DNA from: Azotobacter bryophylli
Lineage (GTDB): Bacteria > Pseudomonadota > Gammaproteobacteria > Pseudomonadales > Pseudomonadaceae
Length of the DNA stretch: 64,000 bases
Assembly (NCBI RefSeq): GCF_042643485.1
Contig: NZ_JBHRSJ010000022.1
Coordinates: 174,974 to 238,973, forward strand
Direction: 5' to 3'
Position 1 is the stretch's first letter; the number at the start of each line of letters is the position of its first letter. A program made the position numbers and the translations under genes. Of this stretch, positions 52,978 to 62,323 are shown one piece after another. The notes beneath the pieces are model-generated. The model had not been told where the DNA came from. It ran no database searches and saw only the letters and a list, made by a program, of their open reading frames with translations.

Positions 52978-53925
52978 ATGGCTTGTGGATGTGGAGGCAA
53001 TGGCGCCGGCGGCGGCTGTGCGGGAGAGCAGCCGCTGGTGCAGGAACTGCCGGAGGCGCCGCTGTTCGAGGAGCTGCCGAAGGAAGACGAGGGCGCGCCA
53101 GAGGCGCCCGAAGCGGCGGCGCAGCTGATCGCCAGCAGCGAGCAGGAATGGCCGCGGGTGCGGGTCAACGGCGTGGACATCGCGCCCGAGGCGATCGCCT
53201 TGGAGCTGCAGTACCACCCGGCCGGTAGCCGCGACGAGGCGGTCTACCTGGCCACCCGGGCGCTGGTGCTGCGCGAGCTGCTGCAGCAGCGCATCGCCGC
53301 CCTCGACCTGCGGGTGCGCCCGCAGGCCGGGGAGAGCGAGGAGGAAGCGGCGACCCGCGCGCTGATCGAGCGGGAAGTGTGCCTGCCGGAAACCTCCGAG
53401 GCGGCCTGCCGGCAGTATTACGAAAGCAACCGGGCGCATTTTTGCAGCGCGCCGCTGCTGGGCGTGCGGCACATCCTGCTGGGCTGCCCGGCGGACGACG
53501 CCGAGGCCCGCAGCCTGGCCCGGGAGCAGGCGCTAGCGCTGATCGCCGAGCTGGCCGGCGACGGCGGGCGTTTCGCCGAGCTGGCGCTGGCCCGCTCGGA
53601 CTGCCCGTCGAAGGAGCAGGGCGGCGCGCTCGGGCAGATCAGCAAGGGCCAGACGGTGCCGGAGTTCGAGCGGCAGCTGTTCCGCCTGCCGCCGGGCCTG
53701 GCCGGCCAGCCGCTGGAAAGCCGCTACGGCTTCCACGTGGTGCAGGTCGACCAGCGCATCGACGGTCGCGAGCTGCCCTACGAGGCGGTGGCCGCCTCGA
53801 TCCGCGCCGAGCTCGAGCAGCGGGTCTGGCAGCGCGGGGTGGCGCAGTACCTGCGCACCCTGGTCGGCGACGCGCGCATCGAGGGCATCCGCCTGGAGGG
53901 CGCGGACTCGCCGCTGCTGCAGTAG
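52978..53925 (+). CDS. PpiC/parvulin-type peptidyl-prolyl isomerase after narI
   Basis: 315 residues with a Cys/Gly-rich lead (MACGCGGNGAGGGC), the acidic PEAPLFEELPKE motif, a helical N-domain and a C-terminal parvulin domain (VRHILLGCP...PSKEQGGALGQISKGQTVPEFE). No signal peptide, so it acts in the cytoplasm, unlike SurA-type proteins. Orthologues sit after narI in P. aeruginosa and probably help NarGH assembly (NifM-like fold). The start at 52978 has GAGGAGG upstream; the longer frame from 52927 has none. Confidence 0.88.
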   Translation: MACGCGGNGAGGGCAGEQPLVQELPEAPLFEELPKEDEGAPEAPEAAAQLIASSEQEWPRVRVNGVDIAPEAIALELQYHPAGSRDEAVYLATRALVLRELLQQRIAALDLRVRPQAGESEEEAATRALIEREVCLPETSEAACRQYYESNRAHFCSAPLLGVRHILLGCPADDAEARSLAREQALALIAELAGDGGRFAELALARSDCPSKEQGGALGQISKGQTVPEFERQLFRLPPGLAGQPLESRYGFHVVQVDQRIDGRELPYEAVAASIRAELEQRVWQRGVAQYLRTLVGDARIEGIRLEGADSPLLQ

Positions 53926-53989
53926 GGAAGTTCCGCCGGGCGGTGCGCCCGGCGATCACTCATCGAGACGTTCGTTGACGGGAACCATC

Positions 53990-54982
53990 ATGGCCAGTGC
54001 ATTGCAAGACGGCTTCGGCCGCACCATCGATTACCTGCGGATGTCGGTGACCGACCGCTGCGACTTCCGCTGCGTCTACTGCATGGCCGAGCAGATGACC
54101 TTCCTGCCGCGCCAGCAGGTGCTGACCCTGGAGGAGCTCTACCGCCTGGCCGCGCTGTTCGTCGGCCAGGGCGTGAGGAAGATCCGCCTGACCGGCGGCG
54201 AGCCGCTGGTGCGCCAGGGCATCGTCGGCCTGTGCCGGCGCATCGCCGCGCTGCCCGGCCTGCGCGAGCTGGTGCTGACCAGCAACGGCTCGCAGCTGGA
54301 GCGGCTGGCACGGCCGCTGGCCGAGGCCGGGGTGAAGCGGCTGAACGTCAGCCTGGACAGCCTGGACCCGGCGCGTTTCCGCGCCATCACCCGCACCGGG
54401 GAACTCGCCCAGGTGCTGGCCGGCATCGAGGCGGCGCAGCAGGCGGGCTTCGAGCGGATCAAGCTCAATACCGTGGTGATGAAGGGCCGCAACGCCGACG
54501 AGGTGCTCGATCTGGTCGGTTTCGCCGTCGAGCGAGGGCTGGACATCAGCTTCATCGAAGAGATGCCGCTGGGCGAGGTCGGCCGCTCCCGCGACGAGGC
54601 CTTCTGCTCCAGCGACGAAGTGCGGGCGCTGATCGAGCGCGGCTACGCCCTGCTCGACTCGGCCGAGCAGAGCGGCGGTCCGGCCCGTTACGTGCGCCTG
54701 CGCGACCACGGGCAGACCCGCATCGGCTTCATCTCGCCGCACAGCCACAATTTCTGCGCCACCTGCAACCGGGTGCGCCTGACCGCCGAAGGGCGCCTAC
54801 TGCTGTGCCTGGGCCATGAGCACTCGTTGGATCTGCGCGGCCTGCTGCGCCGCCATCCGACCGAGGACGGGCCGGTGCTGGAGGCGATCGGCAAGGCCCT
54901 GCTGCGCAAGCCGCAGCGTCACGAGTTCGCCCTGCACGGCGAGGTGCAGGTGCTGCGCTTCATGAACGCCAGCGGCGGCTAG
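53990..54982 (+). CDS. moaA: MoaA, GTP 3',8-cyclase (molybdenum cofactor)
   Basis: 330 residues, radical SAM. The N-terminal cluster motif C24-DFR-C28-VY-C31 and C-terminal CATCNRVRLT with a later Cys in LLLCLG hold the two [4Fe-4S] clusters. It starts molybdopterin synthesis from GTP. The start at 53990 has GGGAAC upstream; a TTG in frame at 53975 is less likely. It closes the nar group, as in P. aeruginosa. Confidence 0.94.
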   Translation: MASALQDGFGRTIDYLRMSVTDRCDFRCVYCMAEQMTFLPRQQVLTLEELYRLAALFVGQGVRKIRLTGGEPLVRQGIVGLCRRIAALPGLRELVLTSNGSQLERLARPLAEAGVKRLNVSLDSLDPARFRAITRTGELAQVLAGIEAAQQAGFERIKLNTVVMKGRNADEVLDLVGFAVERGLDISFIEEMPLGEVGRSRDEAFCSSDEVRALIERGYALLDSAEQSGGPARYVRLRDHGQTRIGFISPHSHNFCATCNRVRLTAEGRLLLCLGHEHSLDLRGLLRRHPTEDGPVLEAIGKALLRKPQRHEFALHGEVQVLRFMNASGG

Positions 54983-54989
54983 GCACAGC

Positions 54990-55013
54990 TGTAGGAGCGA
55001 ATTCGTTCGCGAT
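54990..55013. repeat. REP-like palindromic element
   Basis: TGTAGGAGCGAATTCGTTCGCGAT has the GTAGGAGCGAA... form of common Pseudomonas intergenic repeats, with an inner palindrome GCGAA-TTCG-TTCGC. It may end moaA transcription. Confidence 0.65.
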
Positions 55014-55097
55014 GCTTAGCGCCGATGAATCCGTTCCTGCGTGCCAGGGGCCCGGCTCCGTCGCGGCCGACGCCAGAACGCCGACAGCGCCCGCTGC

Positions 55098-56429
55098 TCA
55101 CTTGCCCTGGGCCAGGAAGTTCACCGCCATGGAGGCCATGGCGCGGCTGCCGACCACCAGTGCCCGCTCGTCGACGAAGAAGCGCGGGTTGTGGTTGGGC
55201 GCGGCCTTCTCCGGGTCCTGTCCTTCGGGGGTGATGCCCAGGAACACGAACAGCGCCGGCACCTGCTTAGCGTAGAAGGAGAAATCCTCCGCGGCCCCCG
55301 GCAGGGCGGCCTTGCTGACCTTGCCGTCGGCGGCGCGCTCGAGCACCGGCGCCATGCGCTGGGCCAGTCCCGCATCGTTCACCGTTTCGTCGTACATGGG
55401 CACGATGCTCACGTCGGCGTGGGCGCCGCTGCTCTCGGCGATCTTCTCGGCGCTCGTCTTGATGTCATCGCGCGCCTGCTGCCGCACCTTCTCGTCGTAG
55501 GTGCGTATCGTGCCGCTCATCTCCACGTTTTCCGGCACGATGTTCGGGCCGGTCCCGCCATGAATGGAACCGATGGTCACCACCACCGGCGAGACGGTCA
55601 GGTTGGCCTTGCGGCTGACGACCGTCTGCAGGCCGTCGATCATCAGCGCGGAGGTGGTCACCGGGTCTACCGTGAACCACGGCATGCCCCCATGGCCCTG
55701 CTTGCCGGTGACGGTGATGTAGAGCGTATCGCTGCTGGCGGTGGTGGCCCCGGTCCGCCAGCTGATTTCCCCGGAGCGGCCGGGCATCACGTGCAGGCCG
55801 AGCACCGCGTCGGGCCTGACCTGCTTGAACAGCCCCTCTTCGAGCATCATCCGCGCGCCCCAGGTCTTGTCCGGGCCCGGCGTGAACAGGCTCGGCCCTT
55901 CCTCCGCCGGCTGGAAGATGAACATCACCGTGCCCGGCAGACGCTCCCTCATGCCGGCCAGCACCGAGGCGGTGGCCATCAGCATCGCGGTATGGGCATC
56001 GTGGCCGCAGGCGTGCATGACGTCGACCTCCTTGCCCTGATAGTTGCCCTTGGCCGTCGAGGCGAAGGGCAGGCCCGTCGGTTCCTTGATCGGCAGGGCG
56101 TCCATGTCGGCCCGCAGCGCGACCACGGGCCCCGGCAGCGCCCCCCGGAGAATCCCGACCACGCCATGGCGGGCCACGCCGGTCTGTACGTCGATGTTCA
56201 GGCTGCGCAGGTGGTCGGCTACCAGATTCGCGGTGCGGACTTCCTGATCGCCGAGTTCCGGATGCTGATGGATGTCGCGGCGCCAGGCAATGAGCTGCGA
56301 CTCGACGGCCGCGGAACGGCTGCGCACTTCGGCCTCGAGAGCCGAGCCGTCCGCTGCGCGGGCCGGGGCGCCAGCCCCCAGCCCCAGCAGCAGGGCCAGG
56401 CTGAGGGAGAGGATACTTCTCTGATTCAT
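55098..56429 (-). CDS. M20-family metal-dependent amidohydrolase/peptidase, exported
   Basis: 443 residues. Signal peptide (LSLALLLGLGAGAPARA), then the M20D family motifs: WRRDIHQHPELG, LRADMDALPI, HACGHDAHTAML (metal ligands) and QPAEEG with the catalytic Glu. Hippurate/IAA-amino acid hydrolase-like enzymes fit; the exact substrate is unknown. Periplasmic. It is convergent with moaA and divergent from the next gene, so it lies outside the denitrification units. Confidence 0.9.
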   Translation of the reverse strand: MNQRSILSLSLALLLGLGAGAPARAADGSALEAEVRSRSAAVESQLIAWRRDIHQHPELGDQEVRTANLVADHLRSLNIDVQTGVARHGVVGILRGALPGPVVALRADMDALPIKEPTGLPFASTAKGNYQGKEVDVMHACGHDAHTAMLMATASVLAGMRERLPGTVMFIFQPAEEGPSLFTPGPDKTWGARMMLEEGLFKQVRPDAVLGLHVMPGRSGEISWRTGATTASSDTLYITVTGKQGHGGMPWFTVDPVTTSALMIDGLQTVVSRKANLTVSPVVVTIGSIHGGTGPNIVPENVEMSGTIRTYDEKVRQQARDDIKTSAEKIAESSGAHADVSIVPMYDETVNDAGLAQRMAPVLERAADGKVSKAALPGAAEDFSFYAKQVPALFVFLGITPEGQDPEKAAPNHNPRFFVDERALVVGSRAMASMAVNFLAQGK

Positions 56430-56736
56430 GGTCGATTCTCTGTCGGATCTGCGCTTCGGCGCCTGGGCATATGTCGCAAGCGCCCGTCCGATCCGGGGGC
56501 GATAGCCTCGCTCTCGGGGCGGAGTCGGCGTGCGGCCCGGTTCCCGTTGGACCGGCAGGACCGCGGAGACGTTTCCCGGGGACCGACGCCCTGGCGCCAT
56601 CCGGCAGTCATCGGGCGCCTTCTGCCCCCGGCCTTCGATCTAAACTACCCGGGGCGTCCGCACGCTGGCATCTGCCGTCATCCTCGGAAAACCGGGCGTC
56701 TTCGGCGCACTGTCGGAGCGACAGGAAGGAAACCGT
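56430..56736. other. Divergent intergenic region
   Basis: 307 bases between the amidohydrolase and the binding protein. It should hold both promoters, but no operator or box was recognised. Confidence 0.55.
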
Positions 56737-57711
56737 TTGACCAGTCCGCCCATTCGCTGTCGCCTCCTTCTCGGCCTGATCTGCGGCCTGCTGCTCGCGC
56801 CGCTCGCTGGTGCCGAGTCCCTGCGCTTCGCCCTGGTCGCCAAGACCGTCGACCCCATCCCCTTCGTCCAGGCCGGCCTGGGCTGCGCCGAGGCCGCCCG
56901 CGCCGAAGGCGACAGCTGCATCCTGCTCGGGCCTGCCGGTCCCCCAAATTTCCGCCAGCAGGACCACATCCTGGGCGAGGCGCTGGAGATGGGGCTGGAC
57001 GGCATCGCCGTCTCGGTGAGCAATTCCCGCTGGCTGGCGGAGCACTCCCTGCAGCGGGTCGGCCGGACGCCGCTGATCACCTTCGATGCGGATCTCGAGC
57101 CGGCCGACCGACACCTGCGGCGGGCCTACGTCGGCTTCGACGACCGCAAGTTCGGTCGCCGGCTGGGGGAACTGGCCCAGCGCCTGCGGCCCCAGGGCGG
57201 GCTGCTCTGCCTGCTGGCCGGCAACCTCTACGATCCCAATGTCGATATCCGCCTCCGGGGCCTGCGCGAGTACCTGAGCGGCGGGCGGGGCTCCGAGCGG
57301 CTGAGCGGGGAGGTCGGCTGGCGCGAGCACGAGCGCTGCCCGTTGTACACCGCCGGCGATCAGAGCGTGGCGCTGCGCCAGATGGCGACCATGCTGAATT
57401 CTCCCGGAGTCGACCTGATCGTTTCCCTGGGCTCCTGGCCGATCCAGGACCCGGAGAGGTTCCGCAGGAGCATCGGCCCCCTGCTGGCCGAACTCCAGGC
57501 CCGGGGCACGCGCCCGCCCATCGTCATCGGCGTCGGCGAGCCCAACGCACAGCAGCTCGCCCTGCTCGACGACGGGCTGGTGCAGGCCTATCTGGCCGTG
57601 GGTTTCAGGGAACTGGGGCGCCTGAGCTACCGGGTGCTGAAGCGTCTGGCCCAGGGCGAGCCCGTGCCCGAATCCACCCTGATCGAAAGCAGGATCTACC
57701 TGCCGAAGTAG
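56737..57711 (+). CDS. Periplasmic sugar-binding-like protein (type 1 PBP fold)
   Basis: 324 residues with signal peptide (RLLLGLICGLLLAPLAGA). The mature part resembles LacI/RbsB-type periplasmic binding proteins: FALVAKTVDPIPFVQAGLGC, a DGIAVSVSN segment, then ITFDAD and a C-terminal lobe. TTG 56737 is taken as start because AGGAAGGA lies about 6 bases upstream and no ATG/GTG fits. No ABC permease or ATPase is adjacent, so it may feed a chemoreceptor or sensor. Ligand unknown. Confidence 0.8.
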   Translation: MTSPPIRCRLLLGLICGLLLAPLAGAESLRFALVAKTVDPIPFVQAGLGCAEAARAEGDSCILLGPAGPPNFRQQDHILGEALEMGLDGIAVSVSNSRWLAEHSLQRVGRTPLITFDADLEPADRHLRRAYVGFDDRKFGRRLGELAQRLRPQGGLLCLLAGNLYDPNVDIRLRGLREYLSGGRGSERLSGEVGWREHERCPLYTAGDQSVALRQMATMLNSPGVDLIVSLGSWPIQDPERFRRSIGPLLAELQARGTRPPIVIGVGEPNAQQLALLDDGLVQAYLAVGFRELGRLSYRVLKRLAQGEPVPESTLIESRIYLPK

Positions 57712-57724
57712 CTGTCGTGGCCGC

Positions 57725-58519
57725 TCAACCGGCCGCCGCCAGTCCCTGCTCCAGTCGCTCGACCACGCGCCTCATTCCCGGCAGGTAACGGCTGGCCGCC
57801 GCCTCGATGCTCATGGCCCGGGCGACGTAGATCAGGTTCAGGCAGCCCATCACCCGCGCCCCGTGGAAGATGGGCAGGGCGATGGAGGCGATCTTGCGTT
57901 CCTCGCTCCAGTGGCCGTGATTTTCCCCGTAGCTGCGCTCCCGGGTATGCCGGACCAGACGTTCGAGGAAGCCGCGGTTGCGCGCCAGTTCGGCCTGGTC
58001 GTCGTTCTTCGAGGCCAGGATCTCGATCAGCCTTTCCCGTTCCTCGTCCGGGCAGAACGAGAAATAGGCGCGCCCGGTCGCCGTCACCAGCAGGGGCAGG
58101 CGCCGGCCGACGATGGAGCGGTGGAAGGACAGGCGGCTGAAGCGGTGGGTCGTTTCCCGCACCACCATGGCGTCCACGTCCAGGGTGCAGAGATCGGTGG
58201 GCCAGATCACCTCCTGCAGCAGCTCGGCCAGCAGCGGCGCGGCGAGGGCGGCGACCCACTGTTCGTCGCGGAAGCCTTCGCTCAGCTCGCGCACCTTGAG
58301 GCTCAGGCGGAAGCTGTCGTCCGAGCCGCTGCGCAGCACGTAGCCCTCTCCTTGCAGGGTTTCCAGCAGGCGACGCACGGTGGTGCGGTGCAGGCCGGTG
58401 AGTTCGGCGAGCTGCGCCACGCTGGCGCCGCCGTCCACGCGGTTGAGGGTGTTGAGCAGGTGCAGGCCGCGGATCAGGCCGCGCACGGTCTTGTATTCGG
58501 TGTCGCGCTCGATCGTCAT
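57725..58519 (-). CDS. mhpR: MhpR-like IclR-family regulator
   Basis: 264 residues: N-terminal winged HTH (SVAQLAELTGLHRTTVRRLLETL) and C-terminal IclR effector domain. It is divergent from an mhp-type operon and close to E. coli MhpR, which activates mhp genes when 3-(3-hydroxyphenyl)propionate is bound. A palindromic operator lies in the divergent gap. Confidence 0.9.
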   Translation of the reverse strand: MTIERDTEYKTVRGLIRGLHLLNTLNRVDGGASVAQLAELTGLHRTTVRRLLETLQGEGYVLRSGSDDSFRLSLKVRELSEGFRDEQWVAALAAPLLAELLQEVIWPTDLCTLDVDAMVVRETTHRFSRLSFHRSIVGRRLPLLVTATGRAYFSFCPDEERERLIEILASKNDDQAELARNRGFLERLVRHTRERSYGENHGHWSEERKIASIALPIFHGARVMGCLNLIYVARAMSIEAAASRYLPGMRRVVERLEQGLAAAG

Positions 58520-58550
58520 CTTCTTGGGAAATTCCTTTTTAAATCAATGA

Positions 58551-58567
58551 TGTGCATCCAGTGCACA
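58551..58567. promoter_or_regulatory. Probable MhpR operator
   Basis: TGTGCATCCAGTGCACA is a perfect 6-5-6 inverted repeat in the mhpR-mhpC gap. It is very close to the palindrome bound by MhpR in E. coli (GGTGCACCTGGTGCACA). Confidence 0.82.
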
Positions 58568-58650
58568 GCGAAGCGGTTTTCCGTTGTCGGGGTTTCCGGG
58601 CGCTCCCATACTCGCTCCGACAACGACAAGAACCCCCGAGGGATACAAGA

Positions 58651-59559
58651 ATGAGCCAAGCGTATACCCCTGCCGGCTTCAAAAGCATCTGGGCCGAGCT
58701 GCGCGGCACCGCTTTCAGCCAGGGCTGGCTGGACTGCGGCGGTCTGGAGACCCGCTACCTGGCGGCCGGCGACGAGGGCCTGCCGCCGCTCCTGCTGCTG
58801 CACGGCGTCGGCGGCCATGCCGAGGCCTACGTGCGCAATCTCAAGGCCCACGGCGAGCACTTCCGCACCTGGGCCATCGACATGATCGGCCACGGCTGGA
58901 GCGCCAAGCCGGACAGCCCGCGCGAGGTGCGGCAGTACGTCGAGCACGTGCTGCGCTTCCTCGACACCCTGGGAATCGAGCGGGTCAATGTCAGCGGCGA
59001 GTCCCTCGGCGGTTGGGTCGCCAGCCGCCTGGCCATCGACCATCCGGACCGCGTCGAGCGCCTGGTGCTGAACACCGCCGGCGGCTCGCAGGCCGACCCG
59101 GTGGTGATGGAGCGCCTGAAGAGCCTGTCGATCCGCGCCGCCGAGGACCCCAGCTGGGACTTTATCAAGGCCCGCGTGGAGTGGCTGATGGCCGACAAGG
59201 CCAAGGTCTACGACGACCTGGTCGCCACCCGCCAGGCGATCTACGCCCAGCCGGGCATGGCCCGGGCCATGCAGCACAACATGGTGCTGCAGGACATGGA
59301 AACCCGCCTGCGCAACCTCATCCAGCCGGAGGACTACGCCCGCATCCAGGCGCCGACCTTCGTCATCTGGACCTCCGACGACCCCACCGCGGACGTCTCC
59401 GAGGGCCGCCGCATCGCCTCGATGATCCCCGGTGCGTTGTTCACCGTGATCGACGGCTGCGGCCACTGGCCGCAATTCGAGGAGCCGGAGCTGTTCAATC
59501 GCATGCACCTCGACTTCCTGCGCGGCCTGCCCGTGCCCGAGGCCGGCCCGGTCGGCTGA
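58651..59559 (+). CDS. mhpC: MhpC-like C-C bond hydrolase
   Basis: 302-residue alpha/beta hydrolase. Oxyanion motif HGVGGH, nucleophile elbow GESLGG (Ser118) and catalytic His in GHWPQFEEPE. It splits the meta-cleavage ring-fission product (2-hydroxy-6-oxonona-2,4-dienedioate type) into a dienoate and succinate or a similar acid. The start at 58651 lies after GAGGGATACAAGA. First gene of the operon. Confidence 0.9.
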   Translation: MSQAYTPAGFKSIWAELRGTAFSQGWLDCGGLETRYLAAGDEGLPPLLLLHGVGGHAEAYVRNLKAHGEHFRTWAIDMIGHGWSAKPDSPREVRQYVEHVLRFLDTLGIERVNVSGESLGGWVASRLAIDHPDRVERLVLNTAGGSQADPVVMERLKSLSIRAAEDPSWDFIKARVEWLMADKAKVYDDLVATRQAIYAQPGMARAMQHNMVLQDMETRLRNLIQPEDYARIQAPTFVIWTSDDPTADVSEGRRIASMIPGALFTVIDGCGHWPQFEEPELFNRMHLDFLRGLPVPEAGPVG

Positions 59560-59589
59560 TTCCCCGCGCTTTTCCGCAACTTCCCCGAC

Positions 59590-59631
59590 GGACCCGTGCG
59601 CGGGTCCGAGCGGGCGCGGCTTGCCCGCGCT
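59590..59631. repeat. Double hairpin between mhpC and mhpA
   Basis: GGACCCG-TGCG-CGGGTCC is a perfect 7-bp hairpin, followed by a second GC-rich stem (GAGCGGGC...GCCCGCGCTC). It may stabilise or attenuate the operon mRNA. Confidence 0.5.
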
Positions 59632-59676
59632 CGGGGGCGAACCCGCACAACCGCTCCAGACGCCGGAACGACGACA

Positions 59677-61365
59677 ATGAGAACAACGACTTCCGAACGC
59701 ATCGAACACGGCCGCACGCCCGACTACACCGCCGAGGTGGTGATCGTCGGCGCCGGCCCGGTGGGCCTGACGCTCGCCAACTACCTGGGCCAGGCCGGCA
59801 TCGAGGTGCTGGTGATCGAAAAGCTCGACAGGCTGATCGACTACCCGCGCGCCATCGGCATCGACGACGAGGCGCTGCGCACCCTCCAGGCCGTCGGCCT
59901 GATCGACCGGGTGCTGCCGCACACCACGCCCTGGCACGCCATGCGCTTTCTCACGCCGCGCGGGCGCTGCTTCGCCGACATCCAGCCGATGACCGACGAG
60001 TTCGGCTGGTCGCGGCGCAACGCTTTCATCCAGCCGCAGGTGGACCGGGTGCTGTTCGAGGGGCTCGGGCGCTTCGCCAACGTCAGGGTCCTGTTCTCCC
60101 GCGACATGCAGGACTTCACCCAGAGCGAGACCGGCGTCAGCCTGCGCATGAAAACGCCGGAAGGCCGCGAGGAGAGCGTCGCCGCCCGCTACCTGGTGGC
60201 CTGCGACGGCGGCAACAGCCAGGTGCGGCGCAACCTCGGGGTGTCCTTCGACGGCAAGACCGCGCCGAACCAGTGGATCGTGGTGGACATCGCCAAAGAC
60301 CCGCTGGGCACGCCGAACATCTATCTCTGCGCCGACCCGGTACGCCCCTACGTCTCCGCCGCGCTGCCGCACGGCATCCGTCGCTTCGAGTTCATGGTGA
60401 TGCCCGGGGAGACCGAGGAGGAACTGGGCCGGCCGGAGAACATGCGCCGCCTGCTGGCCAAGGTGCTGCCCGATCCGGACCGGGTCGAGCTGATCCGCCA
60501 GCGGGTCTACAACCACAACGCACGCCTGGCCGGGCGCTTTCGCATCAACCGCGTGCTGCTGGCCGGCGACGCCGCGCACATCATGCCGGTGTGGCAGGGG
60601 CAGGGCTACAACAGCGGCATGCGCGACGCCAGCAACCTGGGCTGGAAGCTGGCGCTGGTGGTCAAGGGGCTGGCCGACGAGTCCTTGCTGGACAGCTACG
60701 AGGTGGAGCGGCGCGACCACGCCAAGGCGATGATCGACCTCTCGGTGCTGGCCGGCCAGGTGCTGGCGCCGCCGAAGCGCTGGCAGGGCCTGCTGCGCGA
60801 CGGCGTTTCCTGGCTGCTCAACTACCTGCCGCCGGCCAAGCGTTACTTCCTGGAGATGCGCTTCAAGCCGATGCCGCAGTACCGCAAGGGCGTGCTGGTG
60901 CAGCCGGAGACGGCGCTGAAGCGGCTGCCGGTCGGCCGCCTGTTCATCCAGCCGAAGGTGCTTACCGAAGACGGCCGCGAAGTGCTGCTGGACGAGGTGA
61001 TCGGCGCCAACTTCGCCATCATCGCCTGGGGCACCGACCCGACCTGGGGCCTGAGTGCCGAGCAGGTGGCCTTCTGGCGCAACCTCGGCACCCGCTTCAT
61101 CCAGGTGCTGCCCGCCGTGCAGATGAAAGGCGAGCGCGAGGTGGACGAGGCGGTGATCCGGATCGGCGACTGCAGCAACCGCCTCAAGACCTGGTTCGGC
61201 AACTATCCGGCCTCCGTCGTCATCCTGCGCCCGGACCGCTTCGTCGCCGCCTTGGCCGTCCCGCAGACCCTCGGCAAGGTCTGCTCGGCCCTGCGCCAGG
61301 CGCTCTCGGCCCTGGTCCCGGGCCAGCCGGTCGACCGCGCCGGCGCCCTGCGCAAGGTGGCCTGA
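59677..61365 (+). CDS. mhpA: MhpA-like 3-(3-hydroxyphenyl)propionate hydroxylase
   Basis: 562-residue FAD monooxygenase. FAD motif GAGPVG at residues 25-30, a DG motif (CDGGNS) and the second FAD motif GDAAHIMPVWQGQG near 295-308. It hydroxylates a phenolic acid to the catechol used by MhpB. Start at 59677 has GGAACG upstream. The substrate is inferred from operon mates. Confidence 0.9.
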   Translation: MRTTTSERIEHGRTPDYTAEVVIVGAGPVGLTLANYLGQAGIEVLVIEKLDRLIDYPRAIGIDDEALRTLQAVGLIDRVLPHTTPWHAMRFLTPRGRCFADIQPMTDEFGWSRRNAFIQPQVDRVLFEGLGRFANVRVLFSRDMQDFTQSETGVSLRMKTPEGREESVAARYLVACDGGNSQVRRNLGVSFDGKTAPNQWIVVDIAKDPLGTPNIYLCADPVRPYVSAALPHGIRRFEFMVMPGETEEELGRPENMRRLLAKVLPDPDRVELIRQRVYNHNARLAGRFRINRVLLAGDAAHIMPVWQGQGYNSGMRDASNLGWKLALVVKGLADESLLDSYEVERRDHAKAMIDLSVLAGQVLAPPKRWQGLLRDGVSWLLNYLPPAKRYFLEMRFKPMPQYRKGVLVQPETALKRLPVGRLFIQPKVLTEDGREVLLDEVIGANFAIIAWGTDPTWGLSAEQVAFWRNLGTRFIQVLPAVQMKGEREVDEAVIRIGDCSNRLKTWFGNYPASVVILRPDRFVAALAVPQTLGKVCSALRQALSALVPGQPVDRAGALRKVA

Positions 61366-61366
61366 G

Positions 61367-62323
61367 ATGAGCGCCTATCTGCACTGTCTTTCGCACACCC
61401 CGCTGATCGGCCACGTCGACCCCAACGCCGCGGTGCTGGCCGAGGTGGAGGCCCGCGTCGCCGCGGCGCGCGAGCGCATCGCCCGGTTCGAGCCGGAGCT
61501 GGCGATCCTGTTCGCTCCGGATCACTACAACGGCTTCTTCTACGACCTGATGCCGCCGTTCTGCATCGGCGCCCAGGCCCATGCCATCGGCGACTTCGGC
61601 AGCGCGGCCGGGCCGCTGGAGGTGCCCCGGTCGCTGGCCGAGGACTGCGCGGCGGCGGTCCTCGCCGCCGGGGTGGACGTGGCGCTGTCCTACCGCATGC
61701 AGGTCGACCACGGCTTCGCCCAGCCCCTCGAACAGCTGCTCGGCGGCCTCGACCGCTGCCCGGTGATCCCGGTGTTCGTCAACGCCGTGGCGGCGCCGCT
61801 GCCGAGCTTCCAGCGCGCCCGCCGGCTCGGCGAGGCGATCGGCGCCTACGCCCGCGGTCTCGACCGGCGCGTGCTGCTGCTCGGCTCCGGCGGCCTGTCC
61901 CACCAGCCGCCGGTACCCGATCTGGCCAGCGCCGACCCGCAGCTGGCCGACCGTCTGCTGGGCAGCGGCCGCCAGCTGCCGGCGGACGAGCGCCAGGCCC
62001 GGCAGCGGCGGGTGATCGACGCGGCGCGGCGCTTCGTCGAGGACCCGCGCTCGCTGCACCCGCTCAATCCCGACTGGGACCTGCATTTCATGGAGACTCT
62101 GGCCGCGGGCCGCATCGCCGAGCTGGACGCGCTGGGCAACGCCGAGCTGTCCGCCCTGGCCGGCCGGTCCAGCCACGAGGTGAAGACCTGGGTCGCGGCC
62201 TTCGCCGCGCTCTCGGCCTTCGGCCCGTACCGGGCCCACGACCGCTACTACCGGGCGATCCCCGAATGGATCGCCGGCTTCGGCGCCATCGACGCGCAGC
62301 CGCTGCAGCGAGGTGAAGCATGA
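61367..62323 (+). CDS. mhpB: MhpB-like extradiol dioxygenase
   Basis: 318 residues, class III (LigB-type) ring-cleaving Fe(II) enzyme. Catalytic His115 in VDHGF and a GSGGLSHQPP motif match MhpB. It opens 2,3-dihydroxyphenylpropionate next to the hydroxyl groups. It starts one base after the mhpA stop and overlaps mhpD by 4 bases. Confidence 0.92.
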   Translation: MSAYLHCLSHTPLIGHVDPNAAVLAEVEARVAAARERIARFEPELAILFAPDHYNGFFYDLMPPFCIGAQAHAIGDFGSAAGPLEVPRSLAEDCAAAVLAAGVDVALSYRMQVDHGFAQPLEQLLGGLDRCPVIPVFVNAVAAPLPSFQRARRLGEAIGAYARGLDRRVLLLGSGGLSHQPPVPDLASADPQLADRLLGSGRQLPADERQARQRRVIDAARRFVEDPRSLHPLNPDWDLHFMETLAAGRIAELDALGNAELSALAGRSSHEVKTWVAAFAALSAFGPYRAHDRYYRAIPEWIAGFGAIDAQPLQRGEA

